Origin: Rotaria socialis
Taxonomy: Eukaryota; Rotifera; Eurotatoria; Philodinida; Philodinidae
Assembly: GCA_905331475.1 (NCBI GenBank)
Contig: CAJNYU010001591.1
Coordinates: 1-64,000, forward strand
DNA: 64,000 nucleotides
Direction of reading: 5' to 3'
Under the pieces are notes generated by a model. The model saw only the letters and a list, made by a program, of their open reading frames with translations, searched no databases and was not told the origin of the DNA. Below, one piece after another: positions 1 through 11,327 of this stretch (its first letter is position 1; each line of letters opens with the position of its first letter). Both the position numbers and the translations under genes were made by a program.

Positions 1-2303
1 GTATTTTGAAAATATATTTTAGAGAATTTACATTCTTGTTGAAATACGATTAAAGCTATCAACAAATCTGTAGAAAAGAAAAGATATACGTTTCCAATTT
101 TATTATCAAATCATCTTTTTACAACTGTATGTATGATACATAAAACAACACTATCAATAAAATAGAGTACATCGACCAACCAAATTGATCTTCTGTCGCA
201 CTTTCGTTGATTTCTCTTTACTGTGAAATAAAATGAGATTTAAGATTTATTGCTTGTGTTTATGATTACAATCAAATTTTGCTTCTGAACTGCACAAAAA
301 ATTTGCNATGGGGAGGGGGGGGGTGAAGTACAGGGGAGCCGCAAAAATCTCACAATTAGACTTACACTCACTATTTTCTTCGAAAATATATGTGAGTTCC
401 ACAAAATACTACTTAAATCGAAAGAAATTTTATAGGAACCTGAAGGTGACATAAATTTAAGAGGAACAATCGTTATTACATTTTTAGTTTTCATCAAAAA
501 AATAGCAATATTTTGCATTTAAAAAACAATTTTTCGGAAACAAAAATTATTTTTTTAGATATTAAAAAAAACACTTTGACAGAGTTTCAAGGACATTTTA
601 AAAAATGATGCATACTTTTTTCAATATATTTCTGAAGATTGTTTTAATATTTAAATAAATTATGAAAAATTAATCCTAGAAAGATATTTCTTTAAAAAGA
701 ATTTGAAAAAAATTTGCAAAATTTTTGGTTAAATTTTCTCACAGAGTTTCTAACAAATTTTTTATTTTTTAGCAATCTATAACGTATATATTTCCCAGAC
801 TTTTAAAAAATTGTTCACAAATTTTGAAACTTTTTATATACGCATGTGTTAAAGAAGCACATATTTATCTGGAGAGGGTTAAGGTAGTGCGTCGTAAGAA
901 GATCTATTAAGAGATGTAGATGAGAAAACGCAGAAATCATAAACACGCCGTTTTTACGAAATTTTAACGTGTTTTAAAGCGTTTTTCGAAGACTTTTGTG
1001 TGACTGGGTAGGAGATAAGTTACTCTCGAACCGGTGAAATTCCAGCAAATCTGAGAACAACTGGTGGAGTTGATTCCTTGAAGATTGTTGCAGATAGGCA
1101 AAATACGGTAGAAACTGATAGAATCAGTTTCAGCAGTGATGCGAATGAGTTAATGGTTAAATTGAAGCTGGTTTAGCCCTACATAATTTGGTGAAGACAT
1201 TACTGGTAAAGTTCACCATCATATCATTTTGTAGAGGGTGAAAAACTGCGTTGATCTACTCTACTAGTTTTCAAGTTGAATATTCGACTGAAAAAAACAC
1301 CAGGAGTACACTAATCGCTCTAAATTCACAAAAATGCTATATATCCCTTGATGAGTTTGCCTGAAAATAATTTTTTTGTTTTACTCAAGTAAAAGCAAAA
1401 AAGATATATAAAACTATCTCTATTGAATTAAAAAATAGTTATTTATATTGATATCGAAAAAATTACGTTGATTTTTTAATGTTTAATGTTTATCAACTCA
1501 TTCACAGTAACTTCGACAAAATTTGCTTGTCGAAGTTTAACTTCGGCAAGTTGTATTGCCGAAGTTATAACTTCGGCTAAGAGTGTAACTTCGGCACGAC
1601 ATATACATGATGAAAACTACGTAAATTACTGTCACGTTCTTAGCAGGAAATATAGAAGCAAATTAATANGTTGATTTTTTAATGTTTAATGTTTATCAAC
1701 TCATTCACAGTAACTTCGACAAAATTTGCTTGTCGAAGTTTAACTTCGGCAAGTTGTATTGCCGAAGTTATAACTTCGGCAAAAATAATCGTCGAAGTTA
1801 TAACTTCGACAATAGTGTCCGTCGAAGTTGTAACTTCGGCAAAAATTTTGTCGAAGTTATAACTTCGGCAAAGAGTGTAACTTCGGCACGACATATATAT
1901 TGATAGAATAATTTCATTATATCTACTTCATAGAAAAACTCATAAAAAATTTTTTTAACAAAAATAGAGCTAAATGAAGATAGTTATTTTAAAATTTCAA
2001 CCGATGTTTTTCCGGTATTTATCGACCGAGTTGACTTTCTGAACCGGTTTCAGCGCTGATTCAGATGAAAACCTGATATAATCTTTAATATAATAATTAA
2101 TAAAAATGAAAATATCAGTTCCCTTCATGTGTTTTTCATTAGAATGAAAATATCTAATTATAATGTTACGAATAAAATGATGCTAAAATTTTAATAGTAT
2201 AGGCGAAATCATTATTTCTTTGTGAATCTAGTTTTTATGATTATATATATATTGTTTAGATATATTCAATAAAGACTGGCTTGTTTCATGATTTAATGTT
2301 GAA
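1..2303. other. non-coding stretch, no gene recognised
   Basis: Apart from the palindrome arrays at about 1469-1897, this AT-rich sequence holds only short open frames that resemble nothing known to me. There is a G-rich run next to an undetermined base at 307, where a short minus-strand frame is interrupted by N. A 5' exon of the gene starting at 2304 could lie here, but none is obvious. Confidence 0.5.
1469..1897. repeat. two direct blocks carrying arrays of small palindromes
   Basis: A leader (TTGATTTTTTAATGTTTAAT...) followed by alternating AACTTCGRC and GYCGAAGTT words occurs at about 1469-1605 and again at about 1674-1897. Inside each block, neighbouring words pair into short hairpins such as GTCGAAGTTATAACTTCGAC. 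The second block has about three more hairpin units than the first, and both end in the same GAGTGTAACTTCGGCACGACATATA tail. A single N lies between the blocks at 1669. This could be a real satellite-like array, or two versions of one array placed side by side by the assembler. Confidence 0.85.
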
Positions 2304-3608
2304 ATGCTGTATTCTTATATTTTAACTATGCATACATTTATATTAGTTAATTCATTTGTATTAAAATTTGAAACAACTTGTAATTCATCCGAATTTATGG
2401 ACCTAGAAAATTTAATTGGATCACTTCATAGATATGCACCAAATTATGGTCAACTATTTGTGCGCAATATGGGTTTGACTACAGGACAACAAAAACTATT
2501 AAAACTATATGAAAATATCGAAATAATTTCATCGAAACATAGGCAAAAAGGAAATATTTCATTAATCCATGTTAAAAATGAATTTTTTGCTAAACATAAA
2601 AAACTTTCTATTCGTTCTAATAATGGTAAATACAATTATATTGATTCAATTCGAAAACAATTTCATCTTGCCATTGTTATTCCATTTATTCAATCCCAAA
2701 TTAACACTTTAATTCATCAATTGGAGTTTGAAAATATTTATTCGCCTTGTCGAAGTCCATTTAGATCAATTGATTTAATTTTTTATCATAATGAACAAGC
2801 ATCATCATTATTAGATTATTTAATTCGCCAATTAAATTACGAGCATAGATGTTTTAAAAATATTCGGATCTTTGCCGCAAATCTATCAGAAGAGGAGAAT
2901 CCATATCCTATGGGTAGTGCTATTATGTGGAAAAAATTATTTCTCAACGAACAATTGAGTAATATTTCACTACGTCATCATGGTTATACACATTTTTTTC
3001 TCATGGAACCTGATACACGACCGATTCGGCCATATTGGTTAGATGCAATTGTCGAACAAATAATCAATAGTCACACTAGAGAATCGTATATTTCAACACA
3101 ATGGTGGATGACTGGATCGATTTATCGTGGTTTTGAATCTATTGGGCAAAATTTTTTTCATATTAATGGAAATGCTTTGTACCATTTGTCATCAAGTTTC
3201 GTTCAATTCATTGAATTATTTTCGAAAGATTTTCTAACTGAATCGCAACGAGCACTTGGCTATGATCTAGGCTTGTTTTTATATTTATTTAAAAATATAG
3301 ATGAGGGAAAAAAGATTTGGCACAAGTTTCAATTTTCAGATTTTATCCAAAATTGCTGGCACACAAGTTGTAATGAAACGAATGCAGAATTTCTATATGA
3401 AAATCCAAATACCTATCTTATACATGGAAATCGAATTCTACAGTCGCCGTTGACAATATCAACCGAACTAGAATGGATCAAGTTCTATGGAATAATAATA
3501 TTTATTATGTTTATTTTATTTTTATTAATGCCTGTAGCACAAATGAAATATTTTCGATTGCAATTGCTTTATGCACGAAATCTATTACTGCGAATATTTT
3601 TTAAATGA
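2304..3608 (+). CDS. glycosyltransferase-like membrane protein, intronless
   Basis: Single open frame of 434 residues with no introns, unlike almost every other gene here. The N-terminus (MLYSYILTMHTFILVNSF) is hydrophobic and may be a signal peptide or anchor. A second hydrophobic stretch lies near the C-terminus at about residues 392-410 (FYGIIIFIMFILFLLMP), followed by a basic tail. The centre has motifs typical of nucleotide-sugar-dependent enzymes: HFFLMEPDTRPIRPYWLD, an acidic cluster in the position of a DxD-type metal site, then WWMTGSIYRG, HINGNALY and YDLGLFLY. I read it as a Golgi/ER-type glycosyltransferase of unassigned family; the acceptor is unknown. The start is the first ATG of the open frame. 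The lack of introns raises the possibility of horizontal acquisition or retroposition, but no comparison was possible. Confidence 0.6.
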   Translation: MLYSYILTMHTFILVNSFVLKFETTCNSSEFMDLENLIGSLHRYAPNYGQLFVRNMGLTTGQQKLLKLYENIEIISSKHRQKGNISLIHVKNEFFAKHKKLSIRSNNGKYNYIDSIRKQFHLAIVIPFIQSQINTLIHQLEFENIYSPCRSPFRSIDLIFYHNEQASSLLDYLIRQLNYEHRCFKNIRIFAANLSEEENPYPMGSAIMWKKLFLNEQLSNISLRHHGYTHFFLMEPDTRPIRPYWLDAIVEQIINSHTRESYISTQWWMTGSIYRGFESIGQNFFHINGNALYHLSSSFVQFIELFSKDFLTESQRALGYDLGLFLYLFKNIDEGKKIWHKFQFSDFIQNCWHTSCNETNAEFLYENPNTYLIHGNRILQSPLTISTELEWIKFYGIIIFIMFILFLLMPVAQMKYFRLQLLYARNLLLRIFFK

Positions 3609-5281
3609 ACACAAAAAAAGTTATCGAATAATTTTTTATTTTAAGATATTTATTCGTTATAAAGCTGGTATTAAAAAAATCAATTACACCAATCCAATAA
3701 AGTATTTGGTTCACCCATCAAAAGTCAACAGAAGCCAGAAACAATAATACGTTATTATTGTAATTATGTATGAAGGGCGTTAGAATATTTTTTATTGAAC
3801 ATTAAATAGTTTCACAGCATTTTAGAAGTATTAAGTATTTTCTTTGAATGATCGTCATTTTCATGCAAGAAGAATTCTATGAAGATAATTCTTTTCTAGA
3901 AATACTGTTTTATGACGTATCATTTGTATCCGAAAATCATGTTGCTATTAAACATTCAAATTTATCTCTTAAAAATACATCAGCATATAAGGATGTCTTT
4001 ACAAGTAGCTTCGAATTTTGCAATAAACTGAGCTATTTGCTGAGTAATATTTGGCACTTTTCTAGAATCCTCATTGGATTACTATTTGATATGAACTTCG
4101 TCGTTGATGAGTAGTGGCTGTTTGATTTTGAATTTAAGTCAAAGCCATGGTTAGAAAGAAAAATTCTAAACGAATTGAAATTTACCTTTTCAATGCGATG
4201 CGAAGCAAAGCATTCACGTAGCCCGTCACGAGTTTTTTTCTAACTTTTTAGCTCAACATACGCATGGGTTCTCGTCATTTTCTGACTTGTTCTTTCTTAC
4301 TTTTCGACGTACTCATCAGAATTTATCAAATTGTATCTCGATGATCTCGAAAACTGTAAGTAAATTTGTTTGACCTAGAGGTGAAAGTATCGAAATAGAA
4401 CTTCCGAATTGTTTTTTCGAAACTTTAATCTGAAGCTCTATTCGCACTGAAGTATCGTTTCAAAATGACAAAAATGAAAGAAATTGACAGTTTTCTAATT
4501 TCGAGATAATTGAAATGACCTCATCCACATATGTTAGCCACGCTAGTCCATTCGTTTACAACTGATCTACCATAATGAATCATAAAAATGGTTAATCGTT
4601 CAAACCAAATCGTTCTTGAAGAATGTATGGCTAAGTATGTAGCATTGCTTCGAATTCAAGATTTTTCGTAATAAATTCCAGTAGAGCTTCGCATTATCTT
4701 CCATATTTCAATGAAACTAAAAAACCATCTAGTTTCTATTAATTTGATTATTTATGTGTGTTAAAAATCAACTCGATATTCTCAACGTTTCATTAAAACG
4801 AGTCACTGCTATGTTGCTTCGTAGCTTTCATCTGCTCTTCGCACAGAAATTCATATACCTGAAACTTCTTCAGCAGGCTTAATACTTCAAAAATAGTTTA
4901 GGTCAGATGAAGAAGAAATTGATGAAATTTTCATCGTCAATTCGGACTTTAATAGTTCAGATCAATGGTAACAATCTCAGAGAATCATCACAAAATAATT
5001 TTAATGTTTCTTTTAGCTATTATGTTTTTTTTTAATATTTGAAGCACACATCCTCCTAAGAATTTATTGCTGACAGCAGAAGATGATAATAAAAGAAAAC
5101 AAGAACATTTTCTTCATAAGACAAGCAGAAATGAATATTAGTAAATAATATCGAGACAGAAAAAGAGCAATATGAGATCATTTTGTAATTTTGTATACAT
5201 ATATGTTTTCTCAAGCCAAATAATTGAATTATGTAAAAATAGAATAGAAGAATGTCTTGAAATTTTTATATACAATAAAGA
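3609..5281. other. intergenic, no convincing gene
   Basis: Between the glycosyltransferase-like gene and the 3' end of the CKAP5 locus. An 88-codon open frame at 3848-4114 has no recognisable domain or splice partners and is probably chance. TTTATT at about 5063, which reads AATAAA on the minus strand, is a candidate poly(A) signal for the CKAP5 locus. Confidence 0.45.
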
Positions 5282-8200
5282 TCACTCAATAATGCCTTGT
5301 TTAACACGTTCAAGTCGTTGACGAAGTAATTCACGTGAACGTTGTGCCGATGCATCGATGGGTGCTGATGAAAATGTAGATGATTCTACTTGAGGCTCAG
5401 ATGTCTTACTTGATCGTGCAGCTGCCAATCTAGCATTAACTCCAGTTGTGCTACCAGCTGCTGCACCACCATTGTTCAAACGAGATTCAACCTATATAGA
5501 ATTTATAAAAAAAAAAAAAAAACTTCTATATGCAATAAATAAACAAAAGATATGTACCTCAACATCAAATGCATCCTAAATGTACAAAAGAAGCATATAA
5601 GATTTAAAAAATTGACAAAGAAAAAGACAACAGTAACCTGTCCCGTTGTTATGGGCGTTGGAGCGAGACCACATTGTTGTCGCATTTGAGTAAGATGTTG
5701 TGCATAAATTTGAGGATCAATGGGTGTCGATGATGATGCAAACGTATTTCCAAGTTGATCACGAAATTTTTCTTTTATAGCTGCCATACGTTTATTATAA
5801 ATTGTAACAAAATCATCATCAACTAGCGTTTTTTGCTGTTCTATATTTGATGATGTTGGTAATGTATCAATCCAAACAAATTGTTCTTTTAATGCACGTA
5901 GTTTTTCTTCGTGAATTTGCGCATATCTTAATTAAAAGAAAAACAAAAAAGAAGAGCATTAAATTTAAAGATATGTTTGAATTATTTTCAAAAACACTAA
6001 ATCCTGAACAAAACGAGATGAAACTGTATGGTTTATAATATCTTCTTAACGAGTATTACTATCGCCATGAAAAAATGTGTGTATTAATCGGGTCTAAGAG
6101 AAAGTTCGATTTTTTGTGATTCATTTAATTTGTTTTTGTTGTCGGATAAGTCATAGTAAATGTCAATTTCTACTCTTCGACATGATATTGTTTCAAAACT
6201 AGTCCAAGAAGAATCTTCTAACGTCAATAGGTGGTTGCATCTAATTTTTCTAAAGCTTTCTTCAGATAAGTGAATCAATAATATTTTTGCTAAAAAGATG
6301 CATTAGATAGAAAAGTCGATTGACTAGTAAAAATTGTCAATCTTCATTTGAACTAACAACTTAATAGGACAGAAGAAAAGCTAGAAAAGCGGCTTTTGCT
6401 CATTTCTTTCCATCCTGCTTCAAGTGCATCGTACTGTGAATAGAATGAATTTGGTGATGCTTGTGTTGGAATAGATGTTGTTGCTTGTGTTTTATCTCGA
6501 AGAATAGTTGAAGAAGGTGACGTTAAATTTGTTGTTGTTGTTGTTGATGATGCAGCATTAAGAGCTGCTGCTGCTGTACGTTGAGTATGGACACGCGCTA
6601 AACCTTCATGAATAAATTTTTGAAAAGCATCAGCAGTTGTTGCCAAAAATGGATTAATGTCAACATTTGGAAAACGTAGTTTGAAATCATATAATTCTTC
6701 TAAACCAACTTTAACTTGTTCACGACGAGCAAATTTTTGAAAAATTGTTTTCAACATAACTTGATGTTGTTGTGTTACTTGTTCACTATTTGTTGATGAT
6801 ACAGTTATTGCTTTTAATTTACGATGTATATAATGACGCATTTCATCTGATATTGGTTGTTGATCATTGGGTATACGAGATAAATCATCAAGAATCGAAC
6901 GTTGACGTTCATCGACTAATTGTTGAAGATAAGTTTTTATGATACGAAGTGGAAAATCGTTATTTGGTGATGATTGCCAACGACGTGATGGAAGTTGTTT
7001 CAGAAAAGAAGAAATTTCAACTAAGATCTGTGTTGCATCAATTTCTAATGGATTATTTTTAAGTGATAATGGAAACATTCGAACCAAACGATAATGACAC
7101 TAAAAGGAGAAGAATTTTAAAACATAACATGCAATTCGGAACCTCAAAAAAACAAATTAATTTTTCTTAACAAGTGCAATGTTTGAATGCTTCACATTTT
7201 ATTAAGTAAATTTTTATTTTTCAAGTAAGCATGGAAATATCATGGGAAATACTCTAGCCAAAATGTCTATCTTAAAAACCGATCGAACATTTTTCCATAA
7301 AAATCTAAGAAATTAATTGTTACTTTCGAATATCAGCATTTTTCTTTAGTTTTAATAGGCCTGTATTCTAAATACCTTAAGTACAAGTTTAACAAATGGA
7401 TCATTAATTGAAAAATCATTTGGAAGACAACATTCTGTCAACAGACGTATTAATGCTGTTAAAACATTCGTCATATGTGCATTTTGTAAAATTTTCAAGA
7501 CAATAACATTAACAATACGTATAAAATCTTCATTTGATGCTGCATCAATTCTCGATGCAAGATTATGACTATGATTTGTTGGTGTTGGTGTTGGTGTTGG
7601 TGTTGGTGTTATTGTGACAACAACAAATGGCAAGAGAACATTAAGTAATTCTTTTAATGTATCACGGGTTGCTAATTTTGCAAGATGTGGCCGTGAGAAA
7701 AGATCGAGTAAAACAGATAATATTCCACGAAATAAACGTTCAACGCTATCACTAGGTAATGATGAATCATATAAATGATTTTGTTGTGCAATACGTAGTT
7801 TCATTGAAAGCATACGTAGAAGTTTATCTACATGTTGTTCAAGATATACACATTTATTAGCATCGTTAAGAACTTCGTCAATTTGCGCTAATGATGATAA
7901 ACTATTTGCAACTTCATGATCAGCTATAAGTGCGATAACAAGATCGATTGATTGGCGACAATCAGACGATGCTGCTAAGAATGAAGCTGGTATTGATGTT
8001 GTTGCTATACTGAAATTAATAAATAAATTTTGTGCTTTCGGACAATGTAAAAACATTTGAAACACATACGTTCGGGGTGGTAAATCAGGCAGATCAAAAT
8101 CGTGTGGTAATTCACTTGATACTAGATCAGGTAAACGTAGAGCATCCATATGATCATCATCAAGTCCTAATTGAAATTGGCCTGGTTTTTTTTCAATTTT

Positions 8201-11200
8201 CGATTGAATACGATGTGCAGTAGCAGGACGTTGAAGATCTTCGTCCTGTGTTGCTTTTGCCAATTCTGGTTCTGGCGCGATTTGTTTCGGTGGAGATGGA
8301 GCCGTTGATGGGCGACCTTTTCCAGCAACTGGTCGACCACCTTTTACTGTAGTTGAAGCAGCGCCACCCGTAGCATTATTTGGAGGTGTTTTACCAGACG
8401 GGGGTACCGTCGCCTAAGAAAATACAAAACATGCAACAGTATAGCTTGCTATATTCACAAATATTTCTTTTTGTGGATTGCAAAAGTGGCTAAACTATTT
8501 AGCAATTGAAACTCAAGGAATGTTTACCTTTCCTTTCGTATCTTTTTTCTTGTCATCTGTTGTTTCAGCAGCACCAGCTCCAGCTTTACCACCTGCTACA
8601 GGTTTCTTTTTAACAGTAGCTGTACTGGCTTTAGGTGGCGGTGATGAATTAGGTAGTTCATCGTCATCATCCTCTCTTGTCGCTACAATAACTTCTGGTT
8701 TGACAACAACGGCACCACCACCTTTGATCGTTTTAACAATCGTAGTTAGTGGTGGTGGAGCAGCTGATGGCGGTGGACGAGGTTCACCACGTGCATTTAA
8801 TAAAACTGCTTTTTCAGCATATTCTTTTATCTACAATATAACAAAAAACATCCTGCAAAATATGTTTATTTCCAGTAAAATCGTTCCTTACTTTGGTTAG
8901 TTTAAGCTCATCTAAGTCAGTGACATGTGGAAGAACATGTTTTTCTCCAAGACATTTCCATAACATTCCAAGACATTCAAATGCACTATCACGAACACCT
9001 GCGTCAGCTTCACCTGTATTCTAAAATTTTAATATGAATATATTTTTTAATATTTACCTAACAATTAAAATCTGATATGATCTACTTTAATTAATGGTGG
9101 TAAATATAATTTCAAAACTTTTTTTGGTAGAGTTGTTTGTGTAGCCATTGCAAAACATTTTGTCAGAAATTGTTGTGTAGACTGCCGAACAATAGGTGTT
9201 TTGTGTGCTAATACAGCTACAGCTACTTCTGCCATTTGTTCGAGATTAGTCTAAACAAACATATTTAATAGAATAATAAAAGAAGATGCAAATTTCCATG
9301 TAGCTACTGCTTTTAAGCACAGAACTTGCGCTTTTTTTTATCTAAGGTAATAATGAGGGTTTGAAAAGTTATATTTTAATCTTTGCTTGATGGGAGATGA
9401 AGATTTTTTTCGATATTTTTTTTGCCAGCATCGAACTTCTGGCCAACTCAATTATGGGAAATTTGAGCTGAGAAATCGCGAGAAAAATATACAAATCGTC
9501 ATGGTAGATGCAATAAAACTAATTTTAACAAGAGAACAATTAAACATTTTAGAAATATGCTCGATGATGTACCAATTTGTTTTCTCGTAAATTTTAAGAC
9601 TTCATTTAGATTTTGTTTAATAATAATGAATAATTGTCAGCAATACAAAAGTAAAATAACCTACTCCAGGATAAGCCGCTTCACATGTTTCACGTAATGC
9701 TTCGAGAACATTTGGTTTCTTTTCACGAAATCGATCAAGACAAACTTCAAGAACCTAGAATTCAAAATGAAATCAATAATCTCCCTAATAATGTAAACAA
9801 AGATTAAAATTTACATTTATAGTATGGTTCTTGAAAGCTTTTCTTAAACCTTTTGCTAGTCCTGTCATACATTTTGCCGTAACAATAACAACTGGTACAT
9901 TACTATCTTTGGAAATAATCTAAAGATAAAACAAATGTGACTGTATTATTCCAGTAAACAACCGAATTCTTTGAATCAAACCTTAGATAGTGCTTTAACA
10001 AGTTCGAAATAATCAGCCTCAGGTGCTAATTTAGGATTTTGAGTTAATAATGCTAACAGATCATCGAGAACTTCTTTTCGATCTTTCCATTGTTTTGATT
10101 CCTAAAAAGTCAAACAAAACAAAATCAACAAATCGATTCTAAATAAATTTACTATTTTTTCAAAGAAGTCTTTTGATAAACGATCAAGAATGTTAGCAGC
10201 ATCTAACATTTCAAGCGGATCAAGTTCTTCTGGTGCTACGAATAGAGGTTCGCATTTAATTAAAGTTAAATTTGCATCTTAAAATCCAAACCTTCTGTAT
10301 CTACGTCATCAACGGCTGCTGGTGCACTTGGACCACTACACGGAACTTCTTGTTCTTGTTTTTTTTTAACATTTTGTTGTGAACGAAGAAAACGTGTTTG
10401 TCGTGGTTTATCAGCACCATTTAAATCTAATTTATCGAATTCAGTTTGCAGTTCTTGCATCTTAATTACGCAAAAGGATAATACATAAATGCAGGCTATT
10501 AAAGAAAAAGATACGAATCAATACTTGTATAGGTTTCACATTTTGTATCATTGGCGTGAGAGTCTGCTTTCCAACCCATCTATAGATCTCAACAAGTAAT
10601 AGTTTTGCTTCGTCACGCACAGTTTTGTCTCGATCTTCGAGTAATGGAATTACTTTCGGTAGGAATGGTTTAATTGGAAGCACTTTTGAACCAAATTCAC
10701 TTGAACAAGAAATATACAATATGTTGAAGTTAGAAGAAAATAAAATGTTTACCTCAATGCTCGTCGAAGTAATTCAAGACAAGCTTGAACAATTTTCGGT
10801 GTTTTATTATCAAGACCTTTAATTAATTCTTCTTCTATTTCAGCATTTTTATCGATTTCAATATACATAAGAAGAATATCAAAAGCACGTTCTTTTATTT
10901 TTGGTCGTCCACTAAGACATTTACTTGTTATAATTGGAACAATCTCTCCAACAGTTCTATGAATAAAACGAAATTCTACAACAAGGTTCTGTCTATTCAA
11001 ACATACGTTCGTGCCACAAAAGCCTCTTGAATAAAAACAAGTAGGGCTTCTAAGCCTTTTTCTTTTGCGTTTTCATTTGTATCTTGAGCAAATTTTGGTA
11101 AAAGATCTAAATAATCTTCAAATTCTCCACTTTTGGGTGAATCTTGTAAAGCAAAAAGTTTTCCACATTCTTCGTAACCGGTTAAACGTGCATTCCATAG

Positions 11201-11327
11201 CTAAAACAATACGCAAACAAGTCAGATGCAAATTTAATTCTAACGTTTCTCTCACTTTGTGTTGTACTTTTTCGTCTGGCGGTAATTTTTGCCATTCAGG
11301 ATCATCAATAGGTTTTTCACTGCGAAC
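5282..11327 (-). CDS. CKAP5: CKAP5/XMAP215 (ch-TOG) second half: duplicated TOG1-TOG2 plus C-terminal domain
   Basis: Microtubule polymerase of the XMAP215/ch-TOG/Msps family, whose TOG domains bind tubulin dimers at growing plus ends. Eighteen exons (5' to 3'): 11327-11256, 11200-11007, 10956-10753, 10699-10525, 10460-10292, 10235-10153, 10101-9982, 9919-9815, 9754-9665, 9250-9086, 9020-8892, 8830-8528, 8413-8070, 8009-7376, 7099-about 6435, 5926-5638, an 18-nt microexon 5575-5558, and 5491-5282; about 1322 codons. Exons 1-12 encode a TOG1-TOG2 pair (EWQKLPPDEKVQHK, DEAKLLLVEIYRW, PRQTRFLRSQQ). Exon 13 adds a basic Pro/Ala linker and the FQLGLDDD segment. Exons 14-18 give the conserved C-terminal region (SSLAQIDEVLND, LRQRLERVKQGIIE). 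TOG3, TOG4 and TOG5 are absent. No initiator is apparent: the first exon opens at an acceptor with GTT where the other copy has ATG, in phase 0 with the exon ending at 12173. It is therefore probably the downstream part of one 1.9-kilocodon gene. The donor near 6435 is the weakest junction. Confidence 0.88.

Noticed and set aside
8010-8069. A continuous exon through this stretch of the CKAP5 gene
   Set aside because: It is open in frame, but it has a GTATGT donor and a TTAATTTCAG acceptor, is 60 nt long, and its translation does not fit the family, so it was treated as an intron.
8478-8900. 140-codon plus-strand frame rich in Ser, Ala and Pro, and its near twin at 12105-12554
   Set aside because: Both are antisense shadows of the linker exons of the two TOG blocks.
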